From assembly GCF_963678635.1 (NCBI RefSeq), contig NC_087068.1, positions 10,858,027 through 10,922,026 of the forward strand: a stretch of DNA of 64,000 nucleotides. The letters run 5' to 3'. Positions within the stretch are counted from its first letter, which is position 1, and every line of letters begins with the position of its first letter. Source of the DNA: Symsagittifera roscoffensis (lineage: Eukaryota; Xenacoelomorpha; Acoela; Convolutidae). The notes beneath the pieces were generated by a model. That model ran no database searches, was not told the DNA's origin, and saw only the letters and a program-made list of their open reading frames with translations. Made by a program: the position numbers and the translations under genes. Positions 44,013 to 53,346 of the stretch are shown here, in pieces.

Positions 44013-46946
44013 TCACTCCATCATTTCTCCATCCTGATGTTCAGCGCCACTGTCCTCCAGAACTTTCTCTAACATGTCCAGAGAGTTGCGGGCCGTGCCC
44101 CAACCCTCCTGTTCCAACAGCCTCGGTTTGCAACAAGGTAGCAAGTCCACATTCACCTTCTGCTCCCGGTTCCTGCAAAAGCTGTTGTGAAGACATAGGC
44201 TCACGTTTCGTTCTAGGTCAGCTCTTAAGACCTCTTTCTTCTCATCTTCAGTAACACAAGGCGTTCCAGCTACCCGCTTCACCGCTGTGGTGACCGCGTT
44301 TCTGTGCGTCAAGAATGCTCGTTTATAGGCTCCTGGTCCTATATCTAGCTGGAAAGATTGATAGGCTTCCGTGTTCCTTGACATGTGACGCTTCGCGCGT
44401 TCATACATCCAAGATGTCATCACTGCACGGAACCAAGGCATCAATCTTTGCCTTGACCATATTCTTTCAATGGCTTTAGGTATTCTCAGAACCTTGCAGG
44501 TGGTTCTGAAAATATCCAATTCACTACTCATTTTCATGTTGCTCAGCTGTTCAGGAGTCGGCACGGCCGTCTCCTGCTCACTTGTGTCCGCGTTAGCCTC
44601 CAACCATCTCACTGCTAGCATGGCGCTAACCACCACGATTGACACTGGTTGATTCTGATCGGGCAACCCCGTGGAGTACAACTCCTCCACGTCCCATACT
44701 AGGATCAGATTCCCGCGTTTGGGGTACCACAACGTCTGCGCTAAGCAGTGGCAAGGATACTCCCCATGGGTTCTCACTATGTTCCTTCGGGTCCGATACC
44801 CTGAGGCTCCCAGTAACGGTTCCACTTCCATCAGAATTCTATGTAGGTCGTCTTTCTCTTCTATGGTGGGGAATTCAGTAGGTAACGCTCCACTCGCTTT
44901 CTGTTTCTGGAACTCACTCACGTTGCCTTCGTTCAGTCTCATGAACTCTTCACCCACAACGTCTTGCAACTCGCCTTCGGATCTCTTCGGGACTGCCCGA
45001 AAGATCTTTGCCAACAAGTCATATGACCTCTCTGACATTCTGGCCAACCTCACGCACTTTGGCACAGAGAAAAGTTGGTCAACCAACACTTGTTGCGTCC
45101 TCGCATCCATCACCACCATGTGCGTAGGATACTTGCTATTACAATACGGCGCTGAGCTTGAACCCACCATATATTTTGAACCAGTAGGTCTGTGATAGGC
45201 TTCACTATCCTTCAGATTCATTTCATTCTCTAGGGCTTCTCGCCAGCCTCCAATCTTTTGCTCTGTCTGTAATGCTCCAGGGAATATTTCCACGCTGAGG
45301 GACGTCACTAGCTCATGGGCACGCTCCAAGCGCTCGAGCGATTCTATCGAACTCGTCATGCTGCAAAATCCCAAGGCTGTGATCAGGTTTACGTCCGTCA
45401 CCCCATGGCAGTCTGCGACCAACTCCATGGCACTCTTATCTGACATGCTCAATCTTCCGTACAATCGTGCCAGTTGTCGATGCTGCTCGCTTAGCGTAAT
45501 CAAGCAGTGTCCCAGGTTACAAACATGTCCTTCCATCCCACTGTGTTGAGCCAAGCATGTGCCTTGCTTCAACCAATTACTCGATGTACCTTCCTCGGAC
45601 AGCTCCGTGGACGGGTTGCTCTTCTTCTTCGTCAATCTCATGGCCAGCAGGTGATGTATCATGGCCAGATCATGTAAACTCGCATCATCATCCCGTTCTA
45701 ACATGACATCCGCGGTCATGTCCCAGATTAAGCCTGCGTTAGGATGGGGACACCAGGAAGGTTTCATGAGTTCCCACATCACTACTAGACTGGTTTTCAA
45801 GGGACCGTCCCAAGAACCACAATCAAAACTCACTTGCCCTTTTAGCTCGGGAATCGAGGGCTCGACTACTCGTTCTTCCAAAATAATTCCAAGCTTGGGT
45901 TGTTCCACCATCAACATTCCAATTTCCTTAATCCGTTCAACCCAGAAGTTGAGCACTGTGACTTGCTCGTAGTCGAAGTATGCTTCCCTGGCTTCTTCGT
46001 TCACGAAGGGATTATACGCCATCCCCGGTATGCCAGACACGTATTGGAACGACTTCAGTTTCCCTTGTGTTGCAAACTCCTTTTGTCCTCTGGCCGCTTC
46101 AATCAAGTCTCTGCTCACTCTCAATTCTTTGTTGGAGTATCTTCTCACCTCTTCCAACTTGCGATAGCTTTCCATATCATTCGACTCCTTGCTTGGCACG
46201 GTCAATGGCATGTCCTGATATAGCTCTAGGAGTGCCCTAAGGAAGTTCCTTTCGCAATCAACTCCCTTTTGCCGAATGATCTTTATACCTTCTCCCAACA
46301 CAGGAGTGGGGATGCGATCCACCACGAACCTGACAAAGCAAAGGGCATCCTTACGCTTAGCCCATGCTATCGCTGAATCGTCTTTCGAAATCAATGCTCG
46401 TAGAGCTTCCATTAACTCTAGCTCCTGTTCTCGTGATTTCGAGTCATTACTGGCTTCATACTCCGCCTTTTTGATGCCCATCAAGCACCAAGCCAGTCGT
46501 ACTTGCAGATCAGTTCTCACGCAAGGATGAGCCAGGTATGCTGCCACAGTAGCAGGTGCATTCATCGTCTCAACGAAGTATTTCTGGAGGGCCGCCCTCC
46601 AAGAAATTTCTAGCAGTTTTTCCAATCCAATTTCGTTCGCTTCTGATGACATTACTGTGCCATACTCTCTTCGATTGAAGTTAGAGTTCTCCGTAAGCCC
46701 TTTCAGATATTCTTGCATGGCCCGCTTTTCACTCCAAGCCATCAGGTGCCCTCTCGCGGAGTTCCTCGCTTTCAACATCTCCACATAACCCCCTGCCGGA
46801 TCTCCCATGTGGACCGATTCCGGCACAGTTATTCGACTGTACTCGACCACGTCGAGTTGTCCTTCCAGTTTCAACTTGGCCATGTTGATCCGCGAGGGCC
46901 TATAATCTTCAAGTCCTCCAGATCCACATTGACTGATGACTTCCAT
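44013..46946 (-). CDS. ORF4 of the giant element, 977 aa, unknown function
   Basis: ATG at 46946 sits in the context AGAAATGG, two bases after the stop codon of ORF3. In its own frame the sequence stays open about 40 bp further upstream. I recognise no domain. The protein looks soluble and mostly helical, with no signal peptide and no membrane segment, so it is not an obvious envelope protein. The C-terminal 100 residues hold several Cys (RVAGTPCVTEDEKK, SLCLHNSFCRNREQ, DLLPCCKP) and might bind metal. It follows ORF3 closely, so translation may depend on reinitiation or frameshifting. The open length of nearly 1000 codons in repeat-rich DNA argues for recent selection. Confidence 0.75.
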   Translation of the reverse strand: MEVISQCGSGGLEDYRPSRINMAKLKLEGQLDVVEYSRITVPESVHMGDPAGGYVEMLKARNSARGHLMAWSEKRAMQEYLKGLTENSNFNRREYGTVMSSEANEIGLEKLLEISWRAALQKYFVETMNAPATVAAYLAHPCVRTDLQVRLAWCLMGIKKAEYEASNDSKSREQELELMEALRALISKDDSAIAWAKRKDALCFVRFVVDRIPTPVLGEGIKIIRQKGVDCERNFLRALLELYQDMPLTVPSKESNDMESYRKLEEVRRYSNKELRVSRDLIEAARGQKEFATQGKLKSFQYVSGIPGMAYNPFVNEEAREAYFDYEQVTVLNFWVERIKEIGMLMVEQPKLGIILEERVVEPSIPELKGQVSFDCGSWDGPLKTSLVVMWELMKPSWCPHPNAGLIWDMTADVMLERDDDASLHDLAMIHHLLAMRLTKKKSNPSTELSEEGTSSNWLKQGTCLAQHSGMEGHVCNLGHCLITLSEQHRQLARLYGRLSMSDKSAMELVADCHGVTDVNLITALGFCSMTSSIESLERLERAHELVTSLSVEIFPGALQTEQKIGGWREALENEMNLKDSEAYHRPTGSKYMVGSSSAPYCNSKYPTHMVVMDARTQQVLVDQLFSVPKCVRLARMSERSYDLLAKIFRAVPKRSEGELQDVVGEEFMRLNEGNVSEFQKQKASGALPTEFPTIEEKDDLHRILMEVEPLLGASGYRTRRNIVRTHGEYPCHCLAQTLWYPKRGNLILVWDVEELYSTGLPDQNQPVSIVVVSAMLAVRWLEANADTSEQETAVPTPEQLSNMKMSSELDIFRTTCKVLRIPKAIERIWSRQRLMPWFRAVMTSWMYERAKRHMSRNTEAYQSFQLDIGPGAYKRAFLTHRNAVTTAVKRVAGTPCVTEDEKKEVLRADLERNVSLCLHNSFCRNREQKVNVDLLPCCKPRLLEQEGWGTARNSLDMLEKVLEDSGAEHQDGEMME

Positions 46947-46948
46947 TT

Positions 46949-48478
46949 CTAACTTAGTGTCTGCCAGGGTCGCGCCGTCTTCTTCGATCTAGTGGCGGTT
47001 ACGGTCAGACCTGCCAAGAGCATAGGGGGTATTAGATTCTCTTTTTCTCCCCCTGTCAGCGTTGCGCTATCTCCTTGCCCGCTCTCGCCTGAACGACCTG
47101 CGCTCGTTAAAGAGGTCACCACTGCGCTGGCTCTCGACTTCACCACTCTCGGGTTCATGGTTCGACTTCCTGTTTTCCCTTTTAGTCGCTTCAGCCCTTT
47201 CCTGGCTCGTCTGACAGGTAATTTCTTTGCAACATGCTGATCATCGGCATTGTCTTCTGTTACTGACTCGGTCAGAAGATCCGACTCCATGGAGCTCACT
47301 ATTTTCTCCAGGACCTCACGCATGATGGGTTGGTTCAATCCCACCTTCATTATGGACTGCGTCCCATATCGCCTTATCACGTCCCAAGATTTCTCCATGA
47401 AGTTTACTCGGCTCCAGATTGCTCCTGTCTTGCCTTCCAACTCCATTTGATATCTTTCCCATTCTTCTTCTGGTAATGTGCTGAGGAACGATATCTTCAT
47501 TGACTCTTCGATTTTCCTCCTCCTTGGTGATTCATAAAGCAGCTTCTGCGGATCCCTGCTTCGGCACTCTCTAGCTTGGCTTATTGGGTCTATCGGAGAT
47601 AGATCGGCCGACGCCTCCTTTGTAGGAGACATGAAGGACGATGGTGCCATTAGCAATAAACTCCCATCGACTTCCCCATCGTCGTCTTCACTGAACCGGT
47701 ATTCTAGCAAGTCCCTTTCCAACGCTCCTAGATCGGTCTCTCCCGGTTTCTCCGTCTTACTTCCGGTCCCGTCATTGTTATCGTCCTGATCCATCAATTC
47801 ATCGTCGTCCGCATCAGGTTTCGGCCTAGGTCCCGAGGGTCCTTGTCGCGCGTCTGTGCCTGAATCCGGCCGAGCCGGTACGGCCATGTCTCCTGCATGA
47901 TAAAACAATTCATCATCGACCAGGAACTCTACCAACTCCTCGCCATGTGGGGCCAGGTCCTCTATCGTTATATATGAGCCTCCTCTGCTCTCTCTTGCCA
48001 CCTCCAGCATCACCACTTTCGCTTCTTCTGACCATTTCGGTCTCGATAAGTCATCCGCGGAAGAATATACTTCGTTCCACGTTTCAGTCGAGACCTCTGG
48101 TCTCCTGGAGGGTAGTGCTTTGATCTTTTTCCTGCTCCAGGCATCGGGGAATGAGAAGTCGAACGTATGCGCGGCAGCAACGTTCCAGCTGATGAAGCGC
48201 GGCTCCATCCCTCCACTCCACTTCAGCATTCTCTTCTCTGCGTCACGAGCTGCTCCAATACGAGGGGCAGTGATGGGAGATGTGACTCCCAACAACATCC
48301 TCCTTATCGGTGGATATCGATGGCATTGGTCCGGCAGCGGCCTGGACCCAGGAAGCCATGTTTGTTGATTCTCTTTCGCATGGGCATAGGCTCCCGGCAA
48401 TTGAGGTACTCCCACAGCCTCTCCTGTATCCTTCACCACTGGTCTCAAATTCCAACTGGATGTGGGACAGATCCTCAC
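46949..48478 (-). CDS. ORF3 of the giant element, unknown function
   Basis: The open frame begins at 48478 (GTG). The first ATG is at 48298, giving 449 aa. The frame overlaps the end of ORF2 by up to 236 bp in the +1 frame. Before the ATG the translation still looks protein-like (VGVPQLPGAYAHAKENQQ), while the ORF2 frame there turns Cys- and Ser-rich. ORF3 may therefore really be a continuation of ORF2 after a +1 shift or an indel. Visible features are a hydrophilic N-terminal half, an acidic stretch (DADDDELMDQDDNND), and a basic C-terminal part (RRARKGLKRLKGKTGS) that could act as a nuclear or nucleic-acid-binding signal. No known domain is recognised. Confidence 0.65.
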   Translation of the reverse strand: MRICPTSSWNLRPVVKDTGEAVGVPQLPGAYAHAKENQQTWLPGSRPLPDQCHRYPPIRRMLLGVTSPITAPRIGAARDAEKRMLKWSGGMEPRFISWNVAAAHTFDFSFPDAWSRKKIKALPSRRPEVSTETWNEVYSSADDLSRPKWSEEAKVVMLEVARESRGGSYITIEDLAPHGEELVEFLVDDELFYHAGDMAVPARPDSGTDARQGPSGPRPKPDADDDELMDQDDNNDGTGSKTEKPGETDLGALERDLLEYRFSEDDDGEVDGSLLLMAPSSFMSPTKEASADLSPIDPISQARECRSRDPQKLLYESPRRRKIEESMKISFLSTLPEEEWERYQMELEGKTGAIWSRVNFMEKSWDVIRRYGTQSIMKVGLNQPIMREVLEKIVSSMESDLLTESVTEDNADDQHVAKKLPVRRARKGLKRLKGKTGSRTMNPRVVKSRASAVVTSLTSAGRSGESGQGDSATLTGGEKENLIPPMLLAGLTVTATRSKKTARPWQTLS

Positions 48479-51400
48479 GGCCCATTCTGCATTTGAAGTG
48501 GTTGTTGAAGTCCATCAACACCCAGCCTGGCTCTGCTATTCTTCCGAACAGCCTATCGTCGCTAGCCAGCTTCCTCAGTTCACTCTGTTCTACCCAATTC
48601 AGCACGGAACAATCCACTACTGAGACCAGGTTGACGTACAACACTGAATTCCTGTACGCTTTAACTTGCACATCCGGGAACGCAAAAGACATCACCGGTC
48701 CATACACCACTGTGACGAATTCCCTCAGTCCGTGGACCAGAGCCAACGGATCAATCCGCATCATGACAGCTAAGTCTGTTAGTAAGGGCATGCCACAATA
48801 CTGCTTACATTCGCCTGCGTTCGTCGCCACCTTGTCCTCTCCTGTGACGCTTCTGTTCTGTTGCAAGAGGTATTGAAGCAGGAGAGTCCTCCAGTCTTTC
48901 ATCTTCTTGAGCGAGGCGGTTTCCAACTGTGCATTGAACTCACGACTGGGTCCCTGTAGTTGTTCAGGGTAACGTAATAGCACAAGCAAATCTCCCAGTC
49001 GACCATAGGTCATGGCAATCAGAGTCAGGAGTCCGTCCAATCTCAAATCTGCCAACGCTTGGGTAAAGAGGTTTGCCGGTCCTTTCACAAAGTTTTCATG
49101 ACCAAATGTCACGTATAAGGCTAGCACCAGGCCAATCGACAACTTCCTGATGTCTTTGACGAAGCTCGCGATCAGGTTCCTAGATGCCATCGGATAGCAC
49201 GTCGATAGGAAAGATGGCGTCCATCCCACTCCCATTCCACCCAAGATAGCATCTGATCGTTCATACTGTGCCTTCGTGGCCAGCACGTCAGCTTGGAACT
49301 TGTCCAACGACATCGTGTTTACGTCTTGCATCAGTTTCAACATCTTGCCTCCAGCCAACTCCCGGGCATTAAGTAGATTCTTCAGATACGCGTGTATCTC
49401 TTTAATTATTGCCGGCGCATGCTCAAACGCGTCCTCACCCAAGGTGCACAGCCTCGGTGACAGATACAACCATATGTTGTTGTGTGGCTTCGTACGCAAA
49501 GCCATTGCCATGAGGTCCTCCTCTGCTGACGTCATGTTCTTTCTGATCATCCTTCCCTGCTCATTCTCTGCCTGATCCATCTGTCTGAACCAGAGATCAT
49601 CAGCCACCTGTTGTACTAATAGATGATCGTCACCTACCCCTGGTCTTAGCTTCAATAATCTTGCGAAGTGGGACAGCTCCAACCCCAGAACTTCATCTAG
49701 CACCAACCGAGTTGTGCTACAATCTCTGAGCCCCTGTATGGCATTCGAGATGTCAGCCCAAACGGCGGGAAGCTCAGATCGGGACGGATAGTAATTGTCC
49801 GGGTCCACCACTCTGTTTGGGGCAGGAATTATCACGTTAAATATCCCCTCTGCTATCGTCGTGACCATTGTGTACACAAATTGAAGGGGTTCAGGCAACG
49901 CAGCGTAGCCTGGTGACAATACGAAGATCACCTTCACCACATTCATGGTGAAACGTTGTCTTGCTGCTGCCTCTACCTCGGCCATCGCCGAGAGCAGTGT
50001 CATTATCGCCTCCCCTATAATTTCGTTACTCGGGATCGATCCATCCGTCAGACGTGACAATAAGCCTCTGCTTTGTAGATGATCATTTGAGCCTGCAACC
50101 ACTATTACCTGCGGCTCCATGCTGACCACTCTCCGTACACTTATCATCATGCCTATCGCCTGTCCCCAGTCCAGTTTAGGCGCCGTTAAGAAAATCACAT
50201 CGGGCCAGAATAGAGAACGGGGCGTGTAGAGATAATCGGAGCCGGCCACAACCAGATATTTGGCAGCCTTCATGTCCAAGGGGTCATAAGCTGCAAAAAG
50301 GCCATCGCCTATTGGGGCCTTCAGGTTCCCGTATCTCTTATCGTCTCCAACCACTGTTGTAGTTCGGGGGTAATCCCTCGAATACTCGCCCGGCGTCTGA
50401 CCGGGTGGTTTAGCGAATTGTCTGTACATCTTGTGATGTTTGTTATTGGGCTTGTTCTCCGTCTGGAACTTGCCCTTGCGCACAGGTGGTGTCCTTTCCC
50501 GGGTCCTATCTCGAACGTCGGTGAGCGACCGGGTGTTTAAAGGTCCAAAGGTATTGTCATGAGGTAATCCATCCAGGTCTACATGTCGGAGTGAGGTCGA
50601 GGAGCTGAATTTCTCCTGCTCTGCTAGCAGCCAATCCACACCCGGTATCCGATAAAGTCGCGACACTGTGGGACTTTCACCGCCAGTCATTCTCATCGCA
50701 TCCTCCCGACACGTCAAGGTATTCATATTCAACTTCGCCGACATGTCCGTCTTATACTGACCCCAATGACTAGGATCTGATCTATTCCAAAGCAGCCTGC
50801 TGCCTGATTCGATCCCCTCCGCTGGCACGGTACTTGTAGACGGTCCTGCTGTCGAAGCAGGATTTGTCGTGGCAGGCGAATCGTTCCTCCTAGACGCGGT
50901 CTGGGAGTTATTCCTGTTGTTCTGTTCCACCGATCTGCCGAGTCGGCTTCCAATCGATTGCGGCCTGGGAGGAGGAGCAGTCCCTAGCCTGTCTCTCACG
51001 TTCGAGCTCGGAGCGACGGTTGCGGCTCCAACCGTCTCCGTTGCCAAGGGCCCTAGACGGTTGGCGAGGGATTCGGGCACGGTTGCCCTTATTCTACTCC
51101 CTCCGGTCGAATTGTTCCGAGCCAAAGAACCGGTCGCCCTCGACTCTTGCTCCGCTTCCCTCAATTGCGTCTGAAACACATCATTAATCCAATGCCTCCC
51201 TCGTTGGGTATTGAAGTGCACTCCATCTTTAGTGAGCGCGATGTGGTCAGTCATGCGCAGCATATTTTCGAGATCCAGGAGTCGCAACTCGCCAGGGTTG
51301 TTTCTCACCAGACTGCGGGTCATTTCATTCCACCGCGTCACATGGCCGTTCATAAAATCTGCCACTACGGTGCCCACCATCGAATTCTGTGGTATCGTAC

Positions 51401-51482
51401 ACAGCACCATAATCCTAGGCCTGTACTTGTTCTCTGGAGTCACTGGGGCCCTCGAGACGTCGCTGGTACCCAGCAGTATCAC
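48243..51482 (-). CDS. ORF2b of the giant element: SGNH C-terminal half plus a second SGNH-like region, 1079 codons
   Basis: The frame begins inside an 85-bp tandem duplication (GTG at 51482) and continues ORF2a. Residues 1-110 complete the first SGNH domain: LLGTSDVSR (block III) and DGVHFNTQRGRHWIND (block V, D..H). A Ser/Arg/Pro-rich linker follows to about 400. Residues about 400-560 look like a second SGNH-type domain: LVVAGSDYLYT, VIVVAGSNDHLQSRG (GxND type) and VIFVLSPGYAALPEP. The remaining ~500 residues are helical and unassigned. The last ~75 codons overlap ORF3 and probably are not native. No membrane anchor is clear. A role in particle entry or release by ester hydrolysis would be speculation. 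Confidence 0.65.
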   Translation of the reverse strand: MILLGTSDVSRAPVTPENKYRPRIMVLCTIPQNSMVGTVVADFMNGHVTRWNEMTRSLVRNNPGELRLLDLENMLRMTDHIALTKDGVHFNTQRGRHWINDVFQTQLREAEQESRATGSLARNNSTGGSRIRATVPESLANRLGPLATETVGAATVAPSSNVRDRLGTAPPPRPQSIGSRLGRSVEQNNRNNSQTASRRNDSPATTNPASTAGPSTSTVPAEGIESGSRLLWNRSDPSHWGQYKTDMSAKLNMNTLTCREDAMRMTGGESPTVSRLYRIPGVDWLLAEQEKFSSSTSLRHVDLDGLPHDNTFGPLNTRSLTDVRDRTRERTPPVRKGKFQTENKPNNKHHKMYRQFAKPPGQTPGEYSRDYPRTTTVVGDDKRYGNLKAPIGDGLFAAYDPLDMKAAKYLVVAGSDYLYTPRSLFWPDVIFLTAPKLDWGQAIGMMISVRRVVSMEPQVIVVAGSNDHLQSRGLLSRLTDGSIPSNEIIGEAIMTLLSAMAEVEAAARQRFTMNVVKVIFVLSPGYAALPEPLQFVYTMVTTIAEGIFNVIIPAPNRVVDPDNYYPSRSELPAVWADISNAIQGLRDCSTTRLVLDEVLGLELSHFARLLKLRPGVGDDHLLVQQVADDLWFRQMDQAENEQGRMIRKNMTSAEEDLMAMALRTKPHNNIWLYLSPRLCTLGEDAFEHAPAIIKEIHAYLKNLLNARELAGGKMLKLMQDVNTMSLDKFQADVLATKAQYERSDAILGGMGVGWTPSFLSTCYPMASRNLIASFVKDIRKLSIGLVLALYVTFGHENFVKGPANLFTQALADLRLDGLLTLIAMTYGRLGDLLVLLRYPEQLQGPSREFNAQLETASLKKMKDWRTLLLQYLLQQNRSVTGEDKVATNAGECKQYCGMPLLTDLAVMMRIDPLALVHGLREFVTVVYGPVMSFAFPDVQVKAYRNSVLYVNLVSVVDCSVLNWVEQSELRKLASDDRLFGRIAEPGWVLMDFNNHFKCRMGREDLSHIQLEFETSGEGYRRGCGSTSIAGSLCPCERESTNMASWVQAAAGPMPSISTDKEDVVGSHISHHCPSYWSSS

Positions 51483-51595
51483 CAGCGTGGGCCACTTGTC
51501 ACCTGGGCCACTTGTTCTCTGGAGTCACTGGGGCCCTCGAGACGTCGCTAGTCCCCAGCAGTATCACCAGCGTGTCCAGGTAAACTTCGCTCTGG
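51426..51595 (-). repeat. 85-bp tandem duplication breaking ORF2
   Basis: The block starting 'cttgttctctggagtcactg' at 51426 is repeated from 51511 with very few differences ('gctggtacccag' against 'gctagtccccag'). 85 is not a multiple of 3, so the second copy shifts the frame. ORF2a (frame of 52905) and ORF2b (frame of 51482) fall in one frame if the offset of 85 is subtracted. The duplication lies within the SGNH domain around block III. Confidence 0.85.
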
Positions 51596-52905
51596 AACTC
51601 CATCATCTTGATGACCTGAGCCACTGAGGCTCCTCCAAAGGACAGAGCGGTGGTCTGACCATAGACGAAGATCTCATTCAGATCTCTCACCAAACTGTCT
51701 CCAATGATCAAATGGCGACTCCCTGGGGGAATTACTTGGTCGTTCGTGGCGGGGTTCCAGCTCATGTCATTCAGGCAGGCTCGAGGATGCTCGGCTGGCA
51801 CTTGCGTGAACTGATGACGTGCCATCAGATTCTTCCTGATGTCTACCACGCGAGACTTCTCAAAGACTCCACCAGGCGCAGAACACGCTATCGTGCGGGT
51901 TGCTCGCTCCGAGCTATTTGATGAATGATCACGACGCTGGGAAGGAACGATCCTAGCCAGTGTCCGCTCAGTGCCTCTGTTGATCTCATCCATCGCGGCT
52001 CTGGCCACTTGGTTAAATGATTCCTGAAATTGAGGAGCTAGATAGGTGTCAGAAGGGTCTGGTATCGTAAACCTCTGACTCGAAGCAGACGGTCGTGTCT
52101 GCTGAGGAGCCTCGGGCCCCCTTGATGCACGCAAATCCAGAACCTCAGGTCCTCTCGATGCGCACAGCTCCTGCGCTGTTGTCCTGGGGCGTGTGTCGTT
52201 AGATCCCTCCGAGGACCTCATGCTCGCCAGGATTTCCGGTGACACTTGACTCACCTTCGCCATATACAGCTCCTTCAGGTGCTTTATCTCATCCTCCTTG
52301 TAGGCCACCTGCAGATCTTCAAATTTCTTTTTCCATTCGTCTCTCTCCCGAGCTATGGCCCTGTACTCCTGAAGTTTGGCACACAGCTCACTCTGATCTC
52401 TCTCCTTCTTCTCCAGTGTCTCAATCGTCTCCGACGTCTGGATCTCTATCTCGCTCACTCTCACTCTCTTTAGGGGAGGAGCAGCTGTTGGAGAGTCGAC
52501 AGAGTGTGACGGGCCTGGCCCATCACGTTGTCTCTTCGCTCCAATGAGTGGCTGCGCAGGTTGGACGGGCAAGGGCATCTCACCTAGCCGGTGGTCCCTT
52601 TGCTCACCTAGTCCTGGCTCACGAGCCAGGTCGTGGCCAGACATCTCTCCGCGCCTCCATCTCATCAATCGGTTTCGGCCTCTCTCGGCGGTCCCGGACT
52701 CACCAAAGGCCAACATCAACACGACTTCTGTAGGGCGATTCCCTCGACCCTCTCTTCCCAGTGCATTGAGGAGTGCGACCACAAACATCGCCAACCCCGG
52801 GTCTTCTCGTGTAAAATCACAATCGATCAGCCGCTGATAGATCTCGTCTAGAGTCGCTCCTAGACTCGCTGAGAGGAATTCCATGAGTTCGTTCGTGTCA
52901 CCCAT
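51499..52905 (-). CDS. ORF2a of the giant element: coiled coil and N-terminal half of an SGNH hydrolase
   Basis: ATG at 52905 (MGDTNELMEFL, context AGAAATGG) gives 468 aa. The frame is open to 52992 from a TTG, but that start is unlikely. The N-terminal ~100 residues are helical. Residues about 145-220 form a predicted coiled coil (ETLEKKERDQSELCAKLQEY and on). A Ser/Pro/Arg-rich region follows. The end holds LIIGDSLVRDLN (SGNH block I, GDS) and VILLGTSDVSR (block III). The frame then runs into the 85-bp duplication and stops. The undamaged gene would have been one ORF of about 1500 codons with ORF2b. It starts about 440 bp after the Gag-Pol stop, so it needs its own mRNA or internal initiation. 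Confidence 0.7.
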   Translation of the reverse strand: MGDTNELMEFLSASLGATLDEIYQRLIDCDFTREDPGLAMFVVALLNALGREGRGNRPTEVVLMLAFGESGTAERGRNRLMRWRRGEMSGHDLAREPGLGEQRDHRLGEMPLPVQPAQPLIGAKRQRDGPGPSHSVDSPTAAPPLKRVRVSEIEIQTSETIETLEKKERDQSELCAKLQEYRAIARERDEWKKKFEDLQVAYKEDEIKHLKELYMAKVSQVSPEILASMRSSEGSNDTRPRTTAQELCASRGPEVLDLRASRGPEAPQQTRPSASSQRFTIPDPSDTYLAPQFQESFNQVARAAMDEINRGTERTLARIVPSQRRDHSSNSSERATRTIACSAPGGVFEKSRVVDIRKNLMARHQFTQVPAEHPRACLNDMSWNPATNDQVIPPGSRHLIIGDSLVRDLNEIFVYGQTTALSFGGASVAQVIKMMEFQSEVYLDTLVILLGTSDVSRAPVTPENKWPR

Positions 52906-52999
52906 TTCTTTTTGTGTTGATTCTTGTTGTCGTGTCGTGTAATTTCTTTCTGTCTCCTCTGATTCAGTGTTCAGTAAACAATTTTCGATCAATCAAGAT

Positions 53000-53346
53000 C
53001 TAAAGAACAGGTCGCGACTTAGAACCATCATTTTTGGATGCAACATCAATCAATTCTTTAAAACTCTCCATTGAAATTCTCTTCACAATTCTGATTTAAA
53101 ATTTAGCACCAAGGTGGATCGTCCACCTTTATCTTTGTCAGAGTAGCACGAATAAGCGCTGTCACCTTGATGACACAAACATAAAACATATCATAACAAT
53201 AACATAACCTAAACACATAAACATCACACACCTATACTATCATATAAAAACCTAATCCCTAATACTGTACCTAAAACCTAACCTAAAATTGACTCTAATT
53301 CTTATCGAGCAACTTAATAAAAACCACTTATCGCCGAGCGCAATTC
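53000..53346 (-). other. Intergenic region between Gag-Pol and ORF2
   Basis: About 350 bp of very GC-poor sequence with many 'aacctaa' and 'aaacata' words on the plus strand. It includes a perfect hairpin at 53111-53129 (AAGGTGGA TCG TCCACCTT). Its position between two large ORFs makes it a candidate for a splice acceptor, a secondary promoter or an internal ribosome entry region. I cannot tell which. Confidence 0.45.

Noticed and set aside
44013-52905. Retroviral envelope gene in ORF2-4
   Set aside because: I find no signal peptide, furin-like site, fusion peptide or C-terminal membrane anchor in any of the three.
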